Shown one piece after another: positions 16,819-25,585 of a stretch of 64,000 bases of DNA. A program made the translations under genes and the position numbers. Under the pieces are notes generated by a model. That model did not search any database. It saw only the letters and a list, made by a program, of their open reading frames with translations, and had not been told where the DNA came from. The number at the start of each line of letters is the position of its first letter. Position 1 is the stretch's first letter. Origin of the DNA: CAXXOK01 sp964640955 (GTDB lineage: Bacteria > Bacillota > Clostridia > Christensenellales > Aristaeellaceae); assembly GCA_964640955.1 (NCBI GenBank), contig CAZXJI010000015.1, positions 1 to 64,000 of the forward strand, read 5' to 3'.

Positions 16819-18465
16819 ATGCAAAACGAGGAGAGCATTAAACTGCGAAAAGCATACCGGAGCCTGCTGGGCTTTTTGGGGGTGCTGGCGATTCTCTCCG
16901 TCATCCTGTGGCAAAGCTCCGATCTGTTCACGTCCAGAACATCGCCGAGTTTCGCGGACTTTGCCCCGGATATCGCGGCGGCGCAGGCCGAAACCACCGC
17001 GGGCGTTTTGACCGTATGGGCGGATACGGGCGCTTCCATGAGCGGTTTTGTGCGGGAAACGCGTTCGGCCTACGTGCCTTCCTCCTATAAAATGATGCTG
17101 TATGCCTTGCCGGAGATCGCCCGCACGCTCAGCCCCATTGCGCAGGTCGACTATTATCGCTTCGCCAGCACTTTTTCCTTCACCGGCGATGCGATCACGG
17201 ATGAGCAGCGCGCCCTGATCCGCAATGCGCAGGCCACCGACCCGGACGTCCTCGTCGATGCCGCGCAGTACGACGCGGCGCCCAAGGAGAGCGGCGCCAG
17301 CGTCTCCTTCGCCTCCGTGCTCAACGCGCTGGATCTGTCCTCGCCCAACCTTATCCTGACCGATATGGAAGCCGACGGCCTTACCCAAACCGACGAGCCC
17401 TACCGCCAGGCGCTGGAACGCATTTTCAACGCCGGCTGCTGCATCAGCGTCGTCGGCATGAAAAGCGCCTTTTCCGGCATCCTTTATAATTACACGAATA
17501 CCGGCGAGAACTTCGCCTACGGCATGACCGACAGCACGGCGACCCAGCTGGTGTCAACATACCCGCTCCATTGCCATCCGCGGCCGTTTTATGCCGTTAT
17601 CATCGGCACCAGCACCCAATGCAGCGCTCTCCGGGATGCCCTGCTGGACACCTACCGGAGCGAATGCCAGCAAAAGATTCTCGATCCGGAAAAGGCATTC
17701 CCCGAAGAGCGGCCTTTGTTCGTGCAAAGTTACAGCCTCGATTACTGGCTCAACGATCCCTTTGTGCTCGTCACCGCAATCGACGGCGAAGCCGCGGACG
17801 CAACCGGCCTGCAGGGCATGACGGAGGCAGTCAACTCCGCTTGGGCGGCGATCGGCGTGCCGCAGTATACCCTGGTCAAGGCCGACTCGGACGAGGAGCA
17901 GACCGCCAGCCTTACTTTGCATATCACGCCGAATTCTTCCTGCTATGCCGACACCTATCAAAGCGACGAGTACCAGGTTTCAGCCCTGAACGTACAGCGA
18001 GCAAACCCAACCCGGCTGACCAGCGCCGATCAGGCCCCCGACGACGCCGTGCCGCTGGAAGGGCGCGGAACCAACTGCGTCGCATGGACGATGGATGCCT
18101 TTGCGGACGATAACCAGTGGTTTGGCTGCTCCGCGGTCACCCCGGACGCAAACGGCCTGACCCTGACGCTGACGGTGCGGCTTTCCGCGTGCGATACCGG
18201 GCTTTACCGCATTACGCTGCCGATTGTCTGCAAGCGGGACCCCAACATGGAAAGCAGTCAGGATATGACATGGGCGAACGACTGGTCCGTCATGGCCGGT
18301 CGGCTGCCCCAGGCCATCCACGACAGAGATAAATTCGGCACGGTGGCCGCCCATACGGTCAACCTCACGCAGCAACTGGAGCTGTTCCATCGGGTGGAGG
18401 CAAGCCTGAGCGGCGACGGTATTTTCGACGTGGCCGAGCTTACCGTGGACCTGGATATTCAATAG
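16819..18465 (+). CDS. membrane-anchored vWA-like protein of a cytoskeletal operon
   Basis: 548 residues, function unknown. One N-terminal membrane helix (about 13-33) with a cytosolic basic start leaves the bulk outside. Residues 63-77 read LTVWADTGASMSG: D69-x-G71-x-S73 resembles the DxSxS metal site (MIDAS) of von Willebrand A domains with one position changed, and LILTDMEADG (D182) resembles the second vWA acidic loop. A beta-rich region follows. AAGGAG sits 9 bases before the ATG. It is the first of at least five same-strand, tightly packed genes including tubulin- and actin-fold proteins. The vWA assignment is moderate; the family is not one I can name. Confidence 0.7.
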   Translation: MQNEESIKLRKAYRSLLGFLGVLAILSVILWQSSDLFTSRTSPSFADFAPDIAAAQAETTAGVLTVWADTGASMSGFVRETRSAYVPSSYKMMLYALPEIARTLSPIAQVDYYRFASTFSFTGDAITDEQRALIRNAQATDPDVLVDAAQYDAAPKESGASVSFASVLNALDLSSPNLILTDMEADGLTQTDEPYRQALERIFNAGCCISVVGMKSAFSGILYNYTNTGENFAYGMTDSTATQLVSTYPLHCHPRPFYAVIIGTSTQCSALRDALLDTYRSECQQKILDPEKAFPEERPLFVQSYSLDYWLNDPFVLVTAIDGEAADATGLQGMTEAVNSAWAAIGVPQYTLVKADSDEEQTASLTLHITPNSSCYADTYQSDEYQVSALNVQRANPTRLTSADQAPDDAVPLEGRGTNCVAWTMDAFADDNQWFGCSAVTPDANGLTLTLTVRLSACDTGLYRITLPIVCKRDPNMESSQDMTWANDWSVMAGRLPQAIHDRDKFGTVAAHTVNLTQQLELFHRVEASLSGDGIFDVAELTVDLDIQ

Positions 18466-18480
18466 GAAAGGGTGGTAAAA

Positions 18481-19323
18481 ATGAATACGCACGTCGGGCG
18501 TTGGGTTCATAAGTACTGGCCTACCTTTCTTTACATCGGCAGCATGTGCGCGATCTATATCCTGCTGGTTTTATTCTTCATGAACGTGCTGTGGCCGTGG
18601 TTCTACCAGAATGCCGAGCCGACGACCGCCGACCCGCAAAGCACGACGGCCTCCATCTTGTCCCAAAGGGTGGACTTTAAAGGCAAGGTTCAAACCATGT
18701 ATTTCGGGATGGGCGCTTTGGCCCTGATCCTGTATTTGCTGTATTGCACAAACGGCTGGCTGTCCATGACCCATTCCGCGCACGTCAAATTCAGCAAGGA
18801 TCTTCGGTTCGCAACCGTCAGCTGTTTCCTGACGTTCGCGCTGGACGAATGCGCGACCTATTTTATCATCTCGGCGCACGAGAACTGGTGGGATCTCTTC
18901 AAGCTTGGGATGATCGCCGCTTCCGTCCTATCCTGCGCAATGTGTATTATGATGTCGTTCGTCCGCTCCGTGCGAAAAGAAAGCCGCACACAGAACAAGA
19001 AAAAATTCCCCCCGGGGGTCTATTCGGGCATGGCGATGCTGCTGTTTGTGATCATGCTCTATTATGACGGCATTATCGCGCTGATTCGCAACGGGGTTCT
19101 GTGGTTTCTGCGTCCCTCCGTCCATCCGATTCTCAGCGATTCGACCCGCTTCGTGCTTCAGCTCAATGTCGATATCCTTCTGCCGCTGTTCCTGGTGGTG
19201 CCGCTGGGCATGCTCTGGCTTGCCATGTGGTACGCCTCGCCTTCCTCCGCTTCCACCCCGCCCGGCGGGCGCATCTACGCGCTGGTGCACACCGGCTTCC
19301 CGACCCAAAAGGAGGAAGAATAA
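18481..19323 (+). CDS. six-helix integral membrane protein, unknown function
   Basis: 280 residues with about six hydrophobic segments (near 15-39, 72-90, 107-125, 138-160, 183-203, 229-252) and a short charged tail. It has no recognisable transporter or enzyme motif. A GTG nine bases upstream is an alternative start; the ATG at 18481 behind GGGTGG is preferred. Its TAA shares one base with the ATG of the tubulin-like gene, so the two are translated together. It is likely the membrane partner of the extracellular vWA-like and the cytosolic tubulin-like and actin-like proteins. Confidence 0.8.
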   Translation: MNTHVGRWVHKYWPTFLYIGSMCAIYILLVLFFMNVLWPWFYQNAEPTTADPQSTTASILSQRVDFKGKVQTMYFGMGALALILYLLYCTNGWLSMTHSAHVKFSKDLRFATVSCFLTFALDECATYFIISAHENWWDLFKLGMIAASVLSCAMCIMMSFVRSVRKESRTQNKKKFPPGVYSGMAMLLFVIMLYYDGIIALIRNGVLWFLRPSVHPILSDSTRFVLQLNVDILLPLFLVVPLGMLWLAMWYASPSSASTPPGGRIYALVHTGFPTQKEEE

Positions 19324-21038
19324 TGGATTCGTACTTCCTGGCCTGCCTCGGCGGCAGCGGCAGCAAAGTGATGGAGGCCGTCGTCCACATGGCCGCCCTG
19401 GGGATGTGGAAGGGCGCGGCGCTTCACGTGCTGTTGGTGGACGTGGACGGCGGCAACGGCAACCACGAACAGGCCAAAACGGTAGCGGAGCTGTACCAGA
19501 GCATTCACGACCTGGGGGTGGATAACGATCTTTTCGCTTCCAGCCTTACCCTGTACGAATGGACGCCCACGATAGAAGACAACAGTCTGGTGCTGCTGGG
19601 ACACGGCAACGGCCAGGAGGAAAGCGGACTGCTGAGCAAGCACCTTTTCACCGGACAGGAACGAAGGATGACCATCAGCGAGGGCTTCAAGGGCCACCCC
19701 AACATCGGGGTGCTGTTTATGCAGCAGATACTGTCGATACGCGGTCAAAACCAGGCTGATTCGCTGGCGCGGTTTATACAGGCCGCGGCGCAGCAAAAGG
19801 CCGACCGGATGCTGGTCGTCGGCTCCTGCTACGGCGGTACGGGCGCGTCCTGCATCCCCGTGCTGGGGCATTACCTGCGCAAAGCGCTGGGGGACGGAAT
19901 CGCGCTGGGGCTTTTGGCCGTTTTGCCGAGTTTTTCCCTGACCAAGGATTCCGACGATCCCATCGACCCGGACAGCAGCGAGTTTCCCGGCCGCGTCAAA
20001 ACGGTGCTCAGCACGTATATCGGGCAGCGCATCCTCACCTATCAGCCGCAGGCGGCAGCGCAGCCCCAGCGGCGGAATCTCTACGAGAAAATCTATCTGT
20101 TGGGGTCGCCCAAGCCGATCCCTTTCACGCAGTATGCGCCGGGCAACAATCTGCAGCTGAACCCCGCTACCTTTTTCGACTGGTTTGCCTGCGCGGCGGT
20201 CGCCGATTACGTTTTCGCGCAAGACCCGCTTCAGGAAGGCGTATACACCGCGTGCCTGGAGCCGGGGCCGTGGGACTGGCGGCAGTTCAGCAGCTCCGTA
20301 TTCCCGGGGCTGCACATGCACGCCGCCAAGCTGCTGATTGCCGCAGGGCTGTACATGTCGGAGCTGCACGTATCCGCAGAAGAGCTGGTAAAGCCCGCCG
20401 CCAAGCGAACCGTCAGGCCCAATATGCTGGAGCTTTACTTCTCGCGGGTTCCGAGCGAGCAGTACGAAACCCTTCAGGGCGTCCTGGACCGCTTTGCCAA
20501 ATACACAGCCTATCTGGTGTTGTGGTTCTACCAGATCGTTATCAACCTCCCTAAAGAGTTTTTTTCGGAGATGGAAGCGGCGGGATTCCAGCAGGGTAAG
20601 TCTTCAGCGGCGCTGGAGCGGATTGCCGAGGATTCGTCCCCGAAGCTTACCGCCGAGGAAATACAGCAATTGCAATTGCTGTATTATCAATCGTTCTTTT
20701 CCCCGCCCGCGCTGCTGCGCATGGAAAAGATACGCCGCCAATGCTGGCCTCGGGGCAGCGAACAATCCATTACCGCGGAAATGGGCGACCGCTACCTGAA
20801 GGCCTACGCCAGCATTTTCTCCGACAACCTCGGCGACAACGAGGAAAAGCGCCTCGGCGTATTGCTGCCCGACATTGCCCTCGGTCAATACTATTCCCAC
20901 GCAACGGCCGATAAGCTGCTTGGCTTGCTCTATAACGACGGCGTACAGGCGCGGCAGGCGACAAAGGCCGCCTCCATTCTGCTACGGCGACTCTTCTTCA
21001 CCATCGACACGATGGTCACGCGAGGCAAGTATGCATAA
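19323..21038 (+). CDS. tubulin/FtsZ-superfamily protein (Tubulin-like family)
   Basis: 571 residues, cytosolic. The N-terminal nucleotide-binding start is FLACLGGSGSKVMEA (about 5-19), as in bacterial tubulin-like proteins that begin LGGTGSKVL. A loop VDVDGGNGN (about 43-51) follows. The tubulin signature appears as GSCYGGTGAS (G167-S176), equivalent to GGGTGSG. A C-terminal half of about 300 residues has no FtsZ tail. It is not cell-division FtsZ: length, signature and neighbours differ. Related families in bacteria and archaea were linked by Makarova and Koonin to membrane remodelling together with vWA proteins, which fits this operon. GTP binding and polymerisation are inference. Confidence 0.78.
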   Translation: MDSYFLACLGGSGSKVMEAVVHMAALGMWKGAALHVLLVDVDGGNGNHEQAKTVAELYQSIHDLGVDNDLFASSLTLYEWTPTIEDNSLVLLGHGNGQEESGLLSKHLFTGQERRMTISEGFKGHPNIGVLFMQQILSIRGQNQADSLARFIQAAAQQKADRMLVVGSCYGGTGASCIPVLGHYLRKALGDGIALGLLAVLPSFSLTKDSDDPIDPDSSEFPGRVKTVLSTYIGQRILTYQPQAAAQPQRRNLYEKIYLLGSPKPIPFTQYAPGNNLQLNPATFFDWFACAAVADYVFAQDPLQEGVYTACLEPGPWDWRQFSSSVFPGLHMHAAKLLIAAGLYMSELHVSAEELVKPAAKRTVRPNMLELYFSRVPSEQYETLQGVLDRFAKYTAYLVLWFYQIVINLPKEFFSEMEAAGFQQGKSSAALERIAEDSSPKLTAEEIQQLQLLYYQSFFSPPALLRMEKIRRQCWPRGSEQSITAEMGDRYLKAYASIFSDNLGDNEEKRLGVLLPDIALGQYYSHATADKLLGLLYNDGVQARQATKAASILLRRLFFTIDTMVTRGKYA

Positions 21039-24000
21039 ACATCATGGTCATGAAGATCCCCGGGAACAGCCGCAGCATCAGCCCCAGCGGGTTCCTTTGC
21101 TGTCCAATATCGAACTGGAGCGGGGCATCGGCTTCGGTCAGGGGGAACCCGGCCGTTTCAGCCAGGCCAGGCAAAACAACGGCGCCCAGGCGCTGACCGG
21201 CATTACGCCGATCGTGAACACCATGACGGGTCAGGCCAACGAGCGCGGAAGTATTCCGGATGTGTGCGCGCAGGAGATCGGCTTTCGCTATATGCTGGAC
21301 AACCTGGCCGCGCTGGACACGCAGAAGGACGATATGCAGCGGCAATGGGTAGGCGCGCTGTGCGCCTATATCCTTTCGCCCCTGCTCCTCTTTGGCGCGC
21401 GGGACCTGTACTGGCGGTACATCACCACGAGAGGGCTGCTGGCGGAACACTCCGATCTTGGCCAGGCGCTTTTTAACAGCATCACCTTGCCGGACGGGCG
21501 CACCGGCCGGGAGTGGCGCATTCTGGCTTCACAATCGGGCGGCGTGCCCAACCCGGTGCTGGAGTATTCCCCCGAAAGGCTTGCCGTCCCCTCCGCCTCG
21601 CTTGCGGAAGCCGCGGAGATGACCAGGACGTTTCCATGGATCGATGCTACGGGGCACTTTACCGATCCGCTCCCCCAGCTGAGCTTCGAGGCGCTCCTCT
21701 TTCTTTACGAGTGGCTGGACTTTCAGCTTACGTCGGGGGCGCAGGCCAACCCCACGCTTAGCAACGCGCTGGAACTGCTGAGAACCGAGGTACATCAACA
21801 ACTGGACCGTTTCAGCGCTCAGGCGCCTTTCGGCAGCGTCTGGCAGAGGATTCTGCAGGCGTTGCTGCTGCGCAATCTGGTGGATACGGGCATCTGGGTA
21901 TTCAGGATCGCCGATGCCGTGCCCGAAACCGCGTTTCAAAACGCCATGAAAGACGCTCCTCCGGATCAGGCGCCGATGCGTACCTGGGACAGCATCACCC
22001 GCCGATTTACCTACGGCGTCATGATCGACCGGCAGTTCGTCGGTTTTCTGGACGAAACGCAGGTGCTCTGGCTGCCGGCGCCGGGCTGCCTGCAGCATAC
22101 GCAGGAGTATATCAAACTGGAAGACGTGCTGGTGAAGCACCTGAGCAAGCCCAGTTACCTGCACGCGTACCGTAGCAAGCTGTCGCTGGCGATGGCGAGG
22201 TTTCCCCTGCTGCGCGGTCCTTTGCAGGCTTCCGTTTTTCAATGGATGACGGGCTGGGAGCCCGCGCGCCAGGAAAGCTTCTCTCCCGCGCCGCGCAGGC
22301 TGGCCCGGGACGACGTCGCCCTGCTCGCGCCGCCGTTTGACATGATGAGCAGCCTATACGGCTATTACGACGCCAACCTGACGCTGTTTACCCCGGTGCT
22401 CCGGGTATATAAGGGCATCGACGAACCGCTGAACAACAACGCCGCGTACGGCGTTTGGAATAACGTAAAGCCGACGGAGCGGTATTCCCTGCCGGACGAA
22501 CCGGCCGCCTCGGAAAAGGCGCTTTTACCCCTTACGGCCTGCGCCGCGACCATCCTGCGCAACAGCGAGGCGCAGCAATACACCCCCAAAGTCGAAATTC
22601 TGCACGACGCGCAACAGAACGTATACACCGCGACGATCACCATACCGCAGGGCAACGTTCTGTTTACCTGGAGCGCGTCCTACGCGCCCAACGCCGTGCA
22701 GGAGGGGGATTACAACTCGCTGCCGGCGGTAGGGTACTGGCCGGACGGCGCCGCGGTCGCCGACGACCCGCAATGGCATACGTATTACACGTATATCAAC
22801 TTTCACGAGGGCCGGCGGGCGCAGCGCAGTTCGGCCGTCGTTTACGACGTAGCCGGGGTGCGGCTGTCCCCCAACGCAGCCAGGCCGATTACGCAGTATA
22901 CCACCGGCGGCATCCATTACGCCTGGCAGACCCAGCTCAGCGCGCGCCAGCCTTCCTTTTGCATTCTGGAGGACGACGGCCTGAGCATCGGGTGCGTGCT
23001 GTTCGGCAAGCCCAGGCCGTTCGACGCAGTCACCCACGAAGCGGTGGTGTCCATCGATTTCGGCACCACATCCACCACGGGCGCCGTGGAACTGGACAAA
23101 GGCGATCCCCGAAACATCCGGCTGCCCGGCTTTACAAACAGCGTCATCCATTGGGTGATGAATAAAACGCAGGGCGTCAACTGGTGCCTGCACCAGTTCA
23201 TTGCGGATCGCTTCAACCGCGCGGCCGAAAAGGACAACGCGCAATCCTTTTTTACCGCCATCGCGCGTTTTAACGCCGCGAAAGACGAAAGCGCAACCCC
23301 GGCGCCGGCGGGCAGCAAGCTGTATATCGACGGGCACATTTACTTCTACGGCAGCAGCATCCATGAGGATAATCTCATGGAGAACCCCCGGTTTTTCAGC
23401 CTCAAGCTGAAGAACATCAGCGACCCGAACTCGACCGCCGGCAGCAATATCAAGCTGTTTTTGCAGCAGGTGATCGAAACCTATCTGCTCTACTGCCGCA
23501 TCAACGGCGCGATCGCCTCGGAGATCCGTTTCGCCTATCCGCTGGCCTTCCCCAAAGACAAGCAGGATCAGTTCCGCGCTCAGGTCGGCAAGCTGGTCGC
23601 CCGGGCGGCGAGAAGCGCCGGGATGCCCAACTGCGTGGCCACCTTCACCAGCGAATCGCAGGCCGTGTGCGCCTATTTCAGCTCCCGGCCCGGCATCATG
23701 CGCGGCAAGGAAACAAGCGGCATCATCACGCTGGACATCGGCGGCGGCACGTCCGATTTTTCCTATTGCCGCCAAAACCCGGACCAGACGCTGTGCTATT
23801 GCTACTCCAATACGCTGGGCGGGCATCTGCTGGTGGGGGAATACGTATACCATTTCAAAACCAAGCAGGACGACCGGCACCCGAATGTGATGAACTGGTT
23901 CTACGACGGGTGCGATGAGGTGGCAAAGACCAAGGCGCAAAAAGAGCAGGACGACATCCACGCGCTGGTGGACGAGCTGGCGTCAACCCCCGCCGAGGAC

Positions 24001-24627
24001 CACGATCGCCTGATCTTCGTCATCGAGCGCTTCATCAGCCTCAACCCGCCGCTGTACGGAGAAATCCTGCTGACCAATTCCTTCCGCGAACAATACACCC
24101 TGCTGCTGTTCGAGCTGACGCTGCTGTTGTGGTTCGGCTATCTGCTGGGTACGCAGCCCTGGGCGCAGTCCACCCCGGGCGAGGTCTGCATGCACGTCGG
24201 CGGCAACGGCGCCCATCTGTACGACATGATCCGGCGCGAAGACCGCGACGCCATCGAGGCGCTCGTTCCGCCGGAGGGCGCGGTCGGGCTGGCCCTGAAC
24301 ATCAACCCACGCCGCAAAAGGGAGGTCGCCGAGGGCTTGCTGCAAACCAGCGATCTGCTGACGGCCAACCCGAATACCTGCCAGATCGATTGCCCGCAAT
24401 CCCCGCAGGAGCTGTGGGAAGCGTTCGCCGCCCTGTGCCGGCGCTTCCTGAAAGCCTTCGACGGCCGGAAAGGGCCTACGACCGACTATCTCCGTTCGCT
24501 GCTCGCCGAAAAAGAGGAAAGAACGCGGACGCAGTTCCTGCAGGAATGCACCGGCTTTGCAGCCTTGTGCGTTTATCTGCCCGCGTTCTGCGACATGATG
24601 ATCGAAGACCTGGTCACCAACCGATAG
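21031..24627 (+). CDS. large protein with C-terminal actin/Hsp70-type ATPase domain
   Basis: 1198 residues. The N-terminal 670 residues match nothing I recognise. From about 671 an actin-fold (ASKHA) ATPase domain begins: phosphate-1 DFGTTST (D676), phosphate-2 DIGGGTSD (902-909) and an adenosine-site MHVGGNGAHL (1054-1063). The order and spacing suit an Hsp70/actin relative with long insertions. A histidine-rich start (MHKHHGHE) may bind metal. The ATG at 21031 overlaps the tubulin-like stop by 8 bases. No signal peptide or membrane helix is evident. It is probably the second cytosolic NTPase of the same machine. Confidence 0.8.
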   Translation: MHKHHGHEDPREQPQHQPQRVPLLSNIELERGIGFGQGEPGRFSQARQNNGAQALTGITPIVNTMTGQANERGSIPDVCAQEIGFRYMLDNLAALDTQKDDMQRQWVGALCAYILSPLLLFGARDLYWRYITTRGLLAEHSDLGQALFNSITLPDGRTGREWRILASQSGGVPNPVLEYSPERLAVPSASLAEAAEMTRTFPWIDATGHFTDPLPQLSFEALLFLYEWLDFQLTSGAQANPTLSNALELLRTEVHQQLDRFSAQAPFGSVWQRILQALLLRNLVDTGIWVFRIADAVPETAFQNAMKDAPPDQAPMRTWDSITRRFTYGVMIDRQFVGFLDETQVLWLPAPGCLQHTQEYIKLEDVLVKHLSKPSYLHAYRSKLSLAMARFPLLRGPLQASVFQWMTGWEPARQESFSPAPRRLARDDVALLAPPFDMMSSLYGYYDANLTLFTPVLRVYKGIDEPLNNNAAYGVWNNVKPTERYSLPDEPAASEKALLPLTACAATILRNSEAQQYTPKVEILHDAQQNVYTATITIPQGNVLFTWSASYAPNAVQEGDYNSLPAVGYWPDGAAVADDPQWHTYYTYINFHEGRRAQRSSAVVYDVAGVRLSPNAARPITQYTTGGIHYAWQTQLSARQPSFCILEDDGLSIGCVLFGKPRPFDAVTHEAVVSIDFGTTSTTGAVELDKGDPRNIRLPGFTNSVIHWVMNKTQGVNWCLHQFIADRFNRAAEKDNAQSFFTAIARFNAAKDESATPAPAGSKLYIDGHIYFYGSSIHEDNLMENPRFFSLKLKNISDPNSTAGSNIKLFLQQVIETYLLYCRINGAIASEIRFAYPLAFPKDKQDQFRAQVGKLVARAARSAGMPNCVATFTSESQAVCAYFSSRPGIMRGKETSGIITLDIGGGTSDFSYCRQNPDQTLCYCYSNTLGGHLLVGEYVYHFKTKQDDRHPNVMNWFYDGCDEVAKTKAQKEQDDIHALVDELASTPAEDHDRLIFVIERFISLNPPLYGEILLTNSFREQYTLLLFELTLLLWFGYLLGTQPWAQSTPGEVCMHVGGNGAHLYDMIRREDRDAIEALVPPEGAVGLALNINPRRKREVAEGLLQTSDLLTANPNTCQIDCPQSPQELWEAFAALCRRFLKAFDGRKGPTTDYLRSLLAEKEERTRTQFLQECTGFAALCVYLPAFCDMMIEDLVTNR

Positions 24628-24653
24628 GCTTCCCACCGCAAGGAGGTGCAGCT

Positions 24654-25340
24654 TTGGCCGATTTATACCGTCAGCCGCCGACGGCACCGCAGAACGAAAC
24701 GCCTTCCGACCCGCAGGCGGACCTCTCCTCTCAGCTGATCGCTCTGCTTGAGCAGACCAACCGGCTGCTGGGCGAGCTGATCTCCCTGCTGCGCCGGGGC
24801 GGAGGGCCGTCCCCCGCGCCCGCGCCCAGGCCCGCCCCGCAAAACGCCGCCGCCCCGCAAAGGAGCACGGCGCCGGCCGGAGCTACGCGGGCCAATAAAT
24901 GGGTGGAGCTCGTCAACCGCGCTTTTACGCAACCGACGCCCGCGGACGTGCGCGCCTATTTGCAGGCGATACTGGCGCAGGTCGGCGTGGAGCCGCTGAT
25001 CGTCGATTTTGACGATCGGGGTGAATACCAGCAGGATCGCAGTTACGCGCGCTTTTCGTGCCACTCCACCGGCTGTTGTTTTCTGCTTCCCCTGTACGAC
25101 GACCCCAACGTCTTCGCCGCTTTCCCCTATCCGACGGGGCCGACCTGGTTTTTGCTAGGGAAGGACGGCCTGCGCGCCCTCTACGATATTTCCGGCAGTC
25201 AGCAGAGCCTCGCGCCGCGGCTGGAGCTGATCAAGCCGGCGACCATGCGGCGTACCGGCGCCGTAAACGGCAGCGGAAGCGCCATTTTCGTGCCCCTGCA
25301 AAGAGGCGAGATGATCGCCAAATCCACCGACGCGGGTTGA
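24654..25340 (+). CDS. small proline-rich protein of the cytoskeletal operon, unknown function
   Basis: 228 residues from a TTG start at 24654, set by AAGGAGGTG six bases upstream; no ATG fits. Three parts are visible: an amphipathic helix (about 28-45, LIALLEQTNRLLGELISLL), a Pro/Ala linker (about 49-80, rich in PAPAP), and a compact C-terminal domain (about 85-228) with cysteines in FSCHSTGCC and a conserved-looking acidic patch IVDFDD. It starts 26 bases after the actin-like gene. The layout suggests an adaptor that dimerises through its helix. No known family recognised. Confidence 0.7.
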   Translation: MADLYRQPPTAPQNETPSDPQADLSSQLIALLEQTNRLLGELISLLRRGGGPSPAPAPRPAPQNAAAPQRSTAPAGATRANKWVELVNRAFTQPTPADVRAYLQAILAQVGVEPLIVDFDDRGEYQQDRSYARFSCHSTGCCFLLPLYDDPNVFAAFPYPTGPTWFLLGKDGLRALYDISGSQQSLAPRLELIKPATMRRTGAVNGSGSAIFVPLQRGEMIAKSTDAG

Positions 25341-25466
25341 ACCGTCCCGCTTCCGGCCGCACGGCCCTCTATTGCTTTTTGTTCGGGTTCTCGCGTTGTT
25401 TTGCACAGGGATTCTTTTTCGGCCGGCGGACCGGGCTTTTCGTTTCCGCACGGTCGTTTTTTCGCG

Positions 25467-25489
25467 CTTCCCGTGGACGGGAAGGTTTT
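25467..25489 (+). terminator. weak terminator-like hairpin
   Basis: CTTCCCGT (25467-25474) and ACGGGAAG (25477-25484) form a stem followed by four Ts (25486-25489). It lies in the 245-base gap before the SH3-protein gene and could separate that gene from the operon. A second inverted repeat, GACGCACG-ATCAA-CGTGCGTC (25527-25547), follows. I see no strong promoter in this gap. Confidence 0.35.
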
Positions 25490-25585
25490 ACGCCGATGCA
25501 TCGTTTGCATATCGACAGGACTTGACGACGCACGATCAACGTGCGTCCGTATCCGTTCTCCGACCCTCAGAAAAGGAGAATACCC

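Noticed and set aside
19323..21038. Cell-division FtsZ
   Set aside because: Too long, signature GSCYGGTGAS instead of GGGTGTG, no FtsZ C-terminal peptide and no division genes nearby.
22525..23961. 478-residue minus-strand frame inside the actin-like gene
   Set aside because: Lies opposite a frame that carries the three ordered ASKHA motifs; no motif of its own.
21031..24627. DnaK chaperone
   Set aside because: The ATPase domain is at the C-terminus, there is no substrate-binding domain after it, and no grpE or dnaJ is present.
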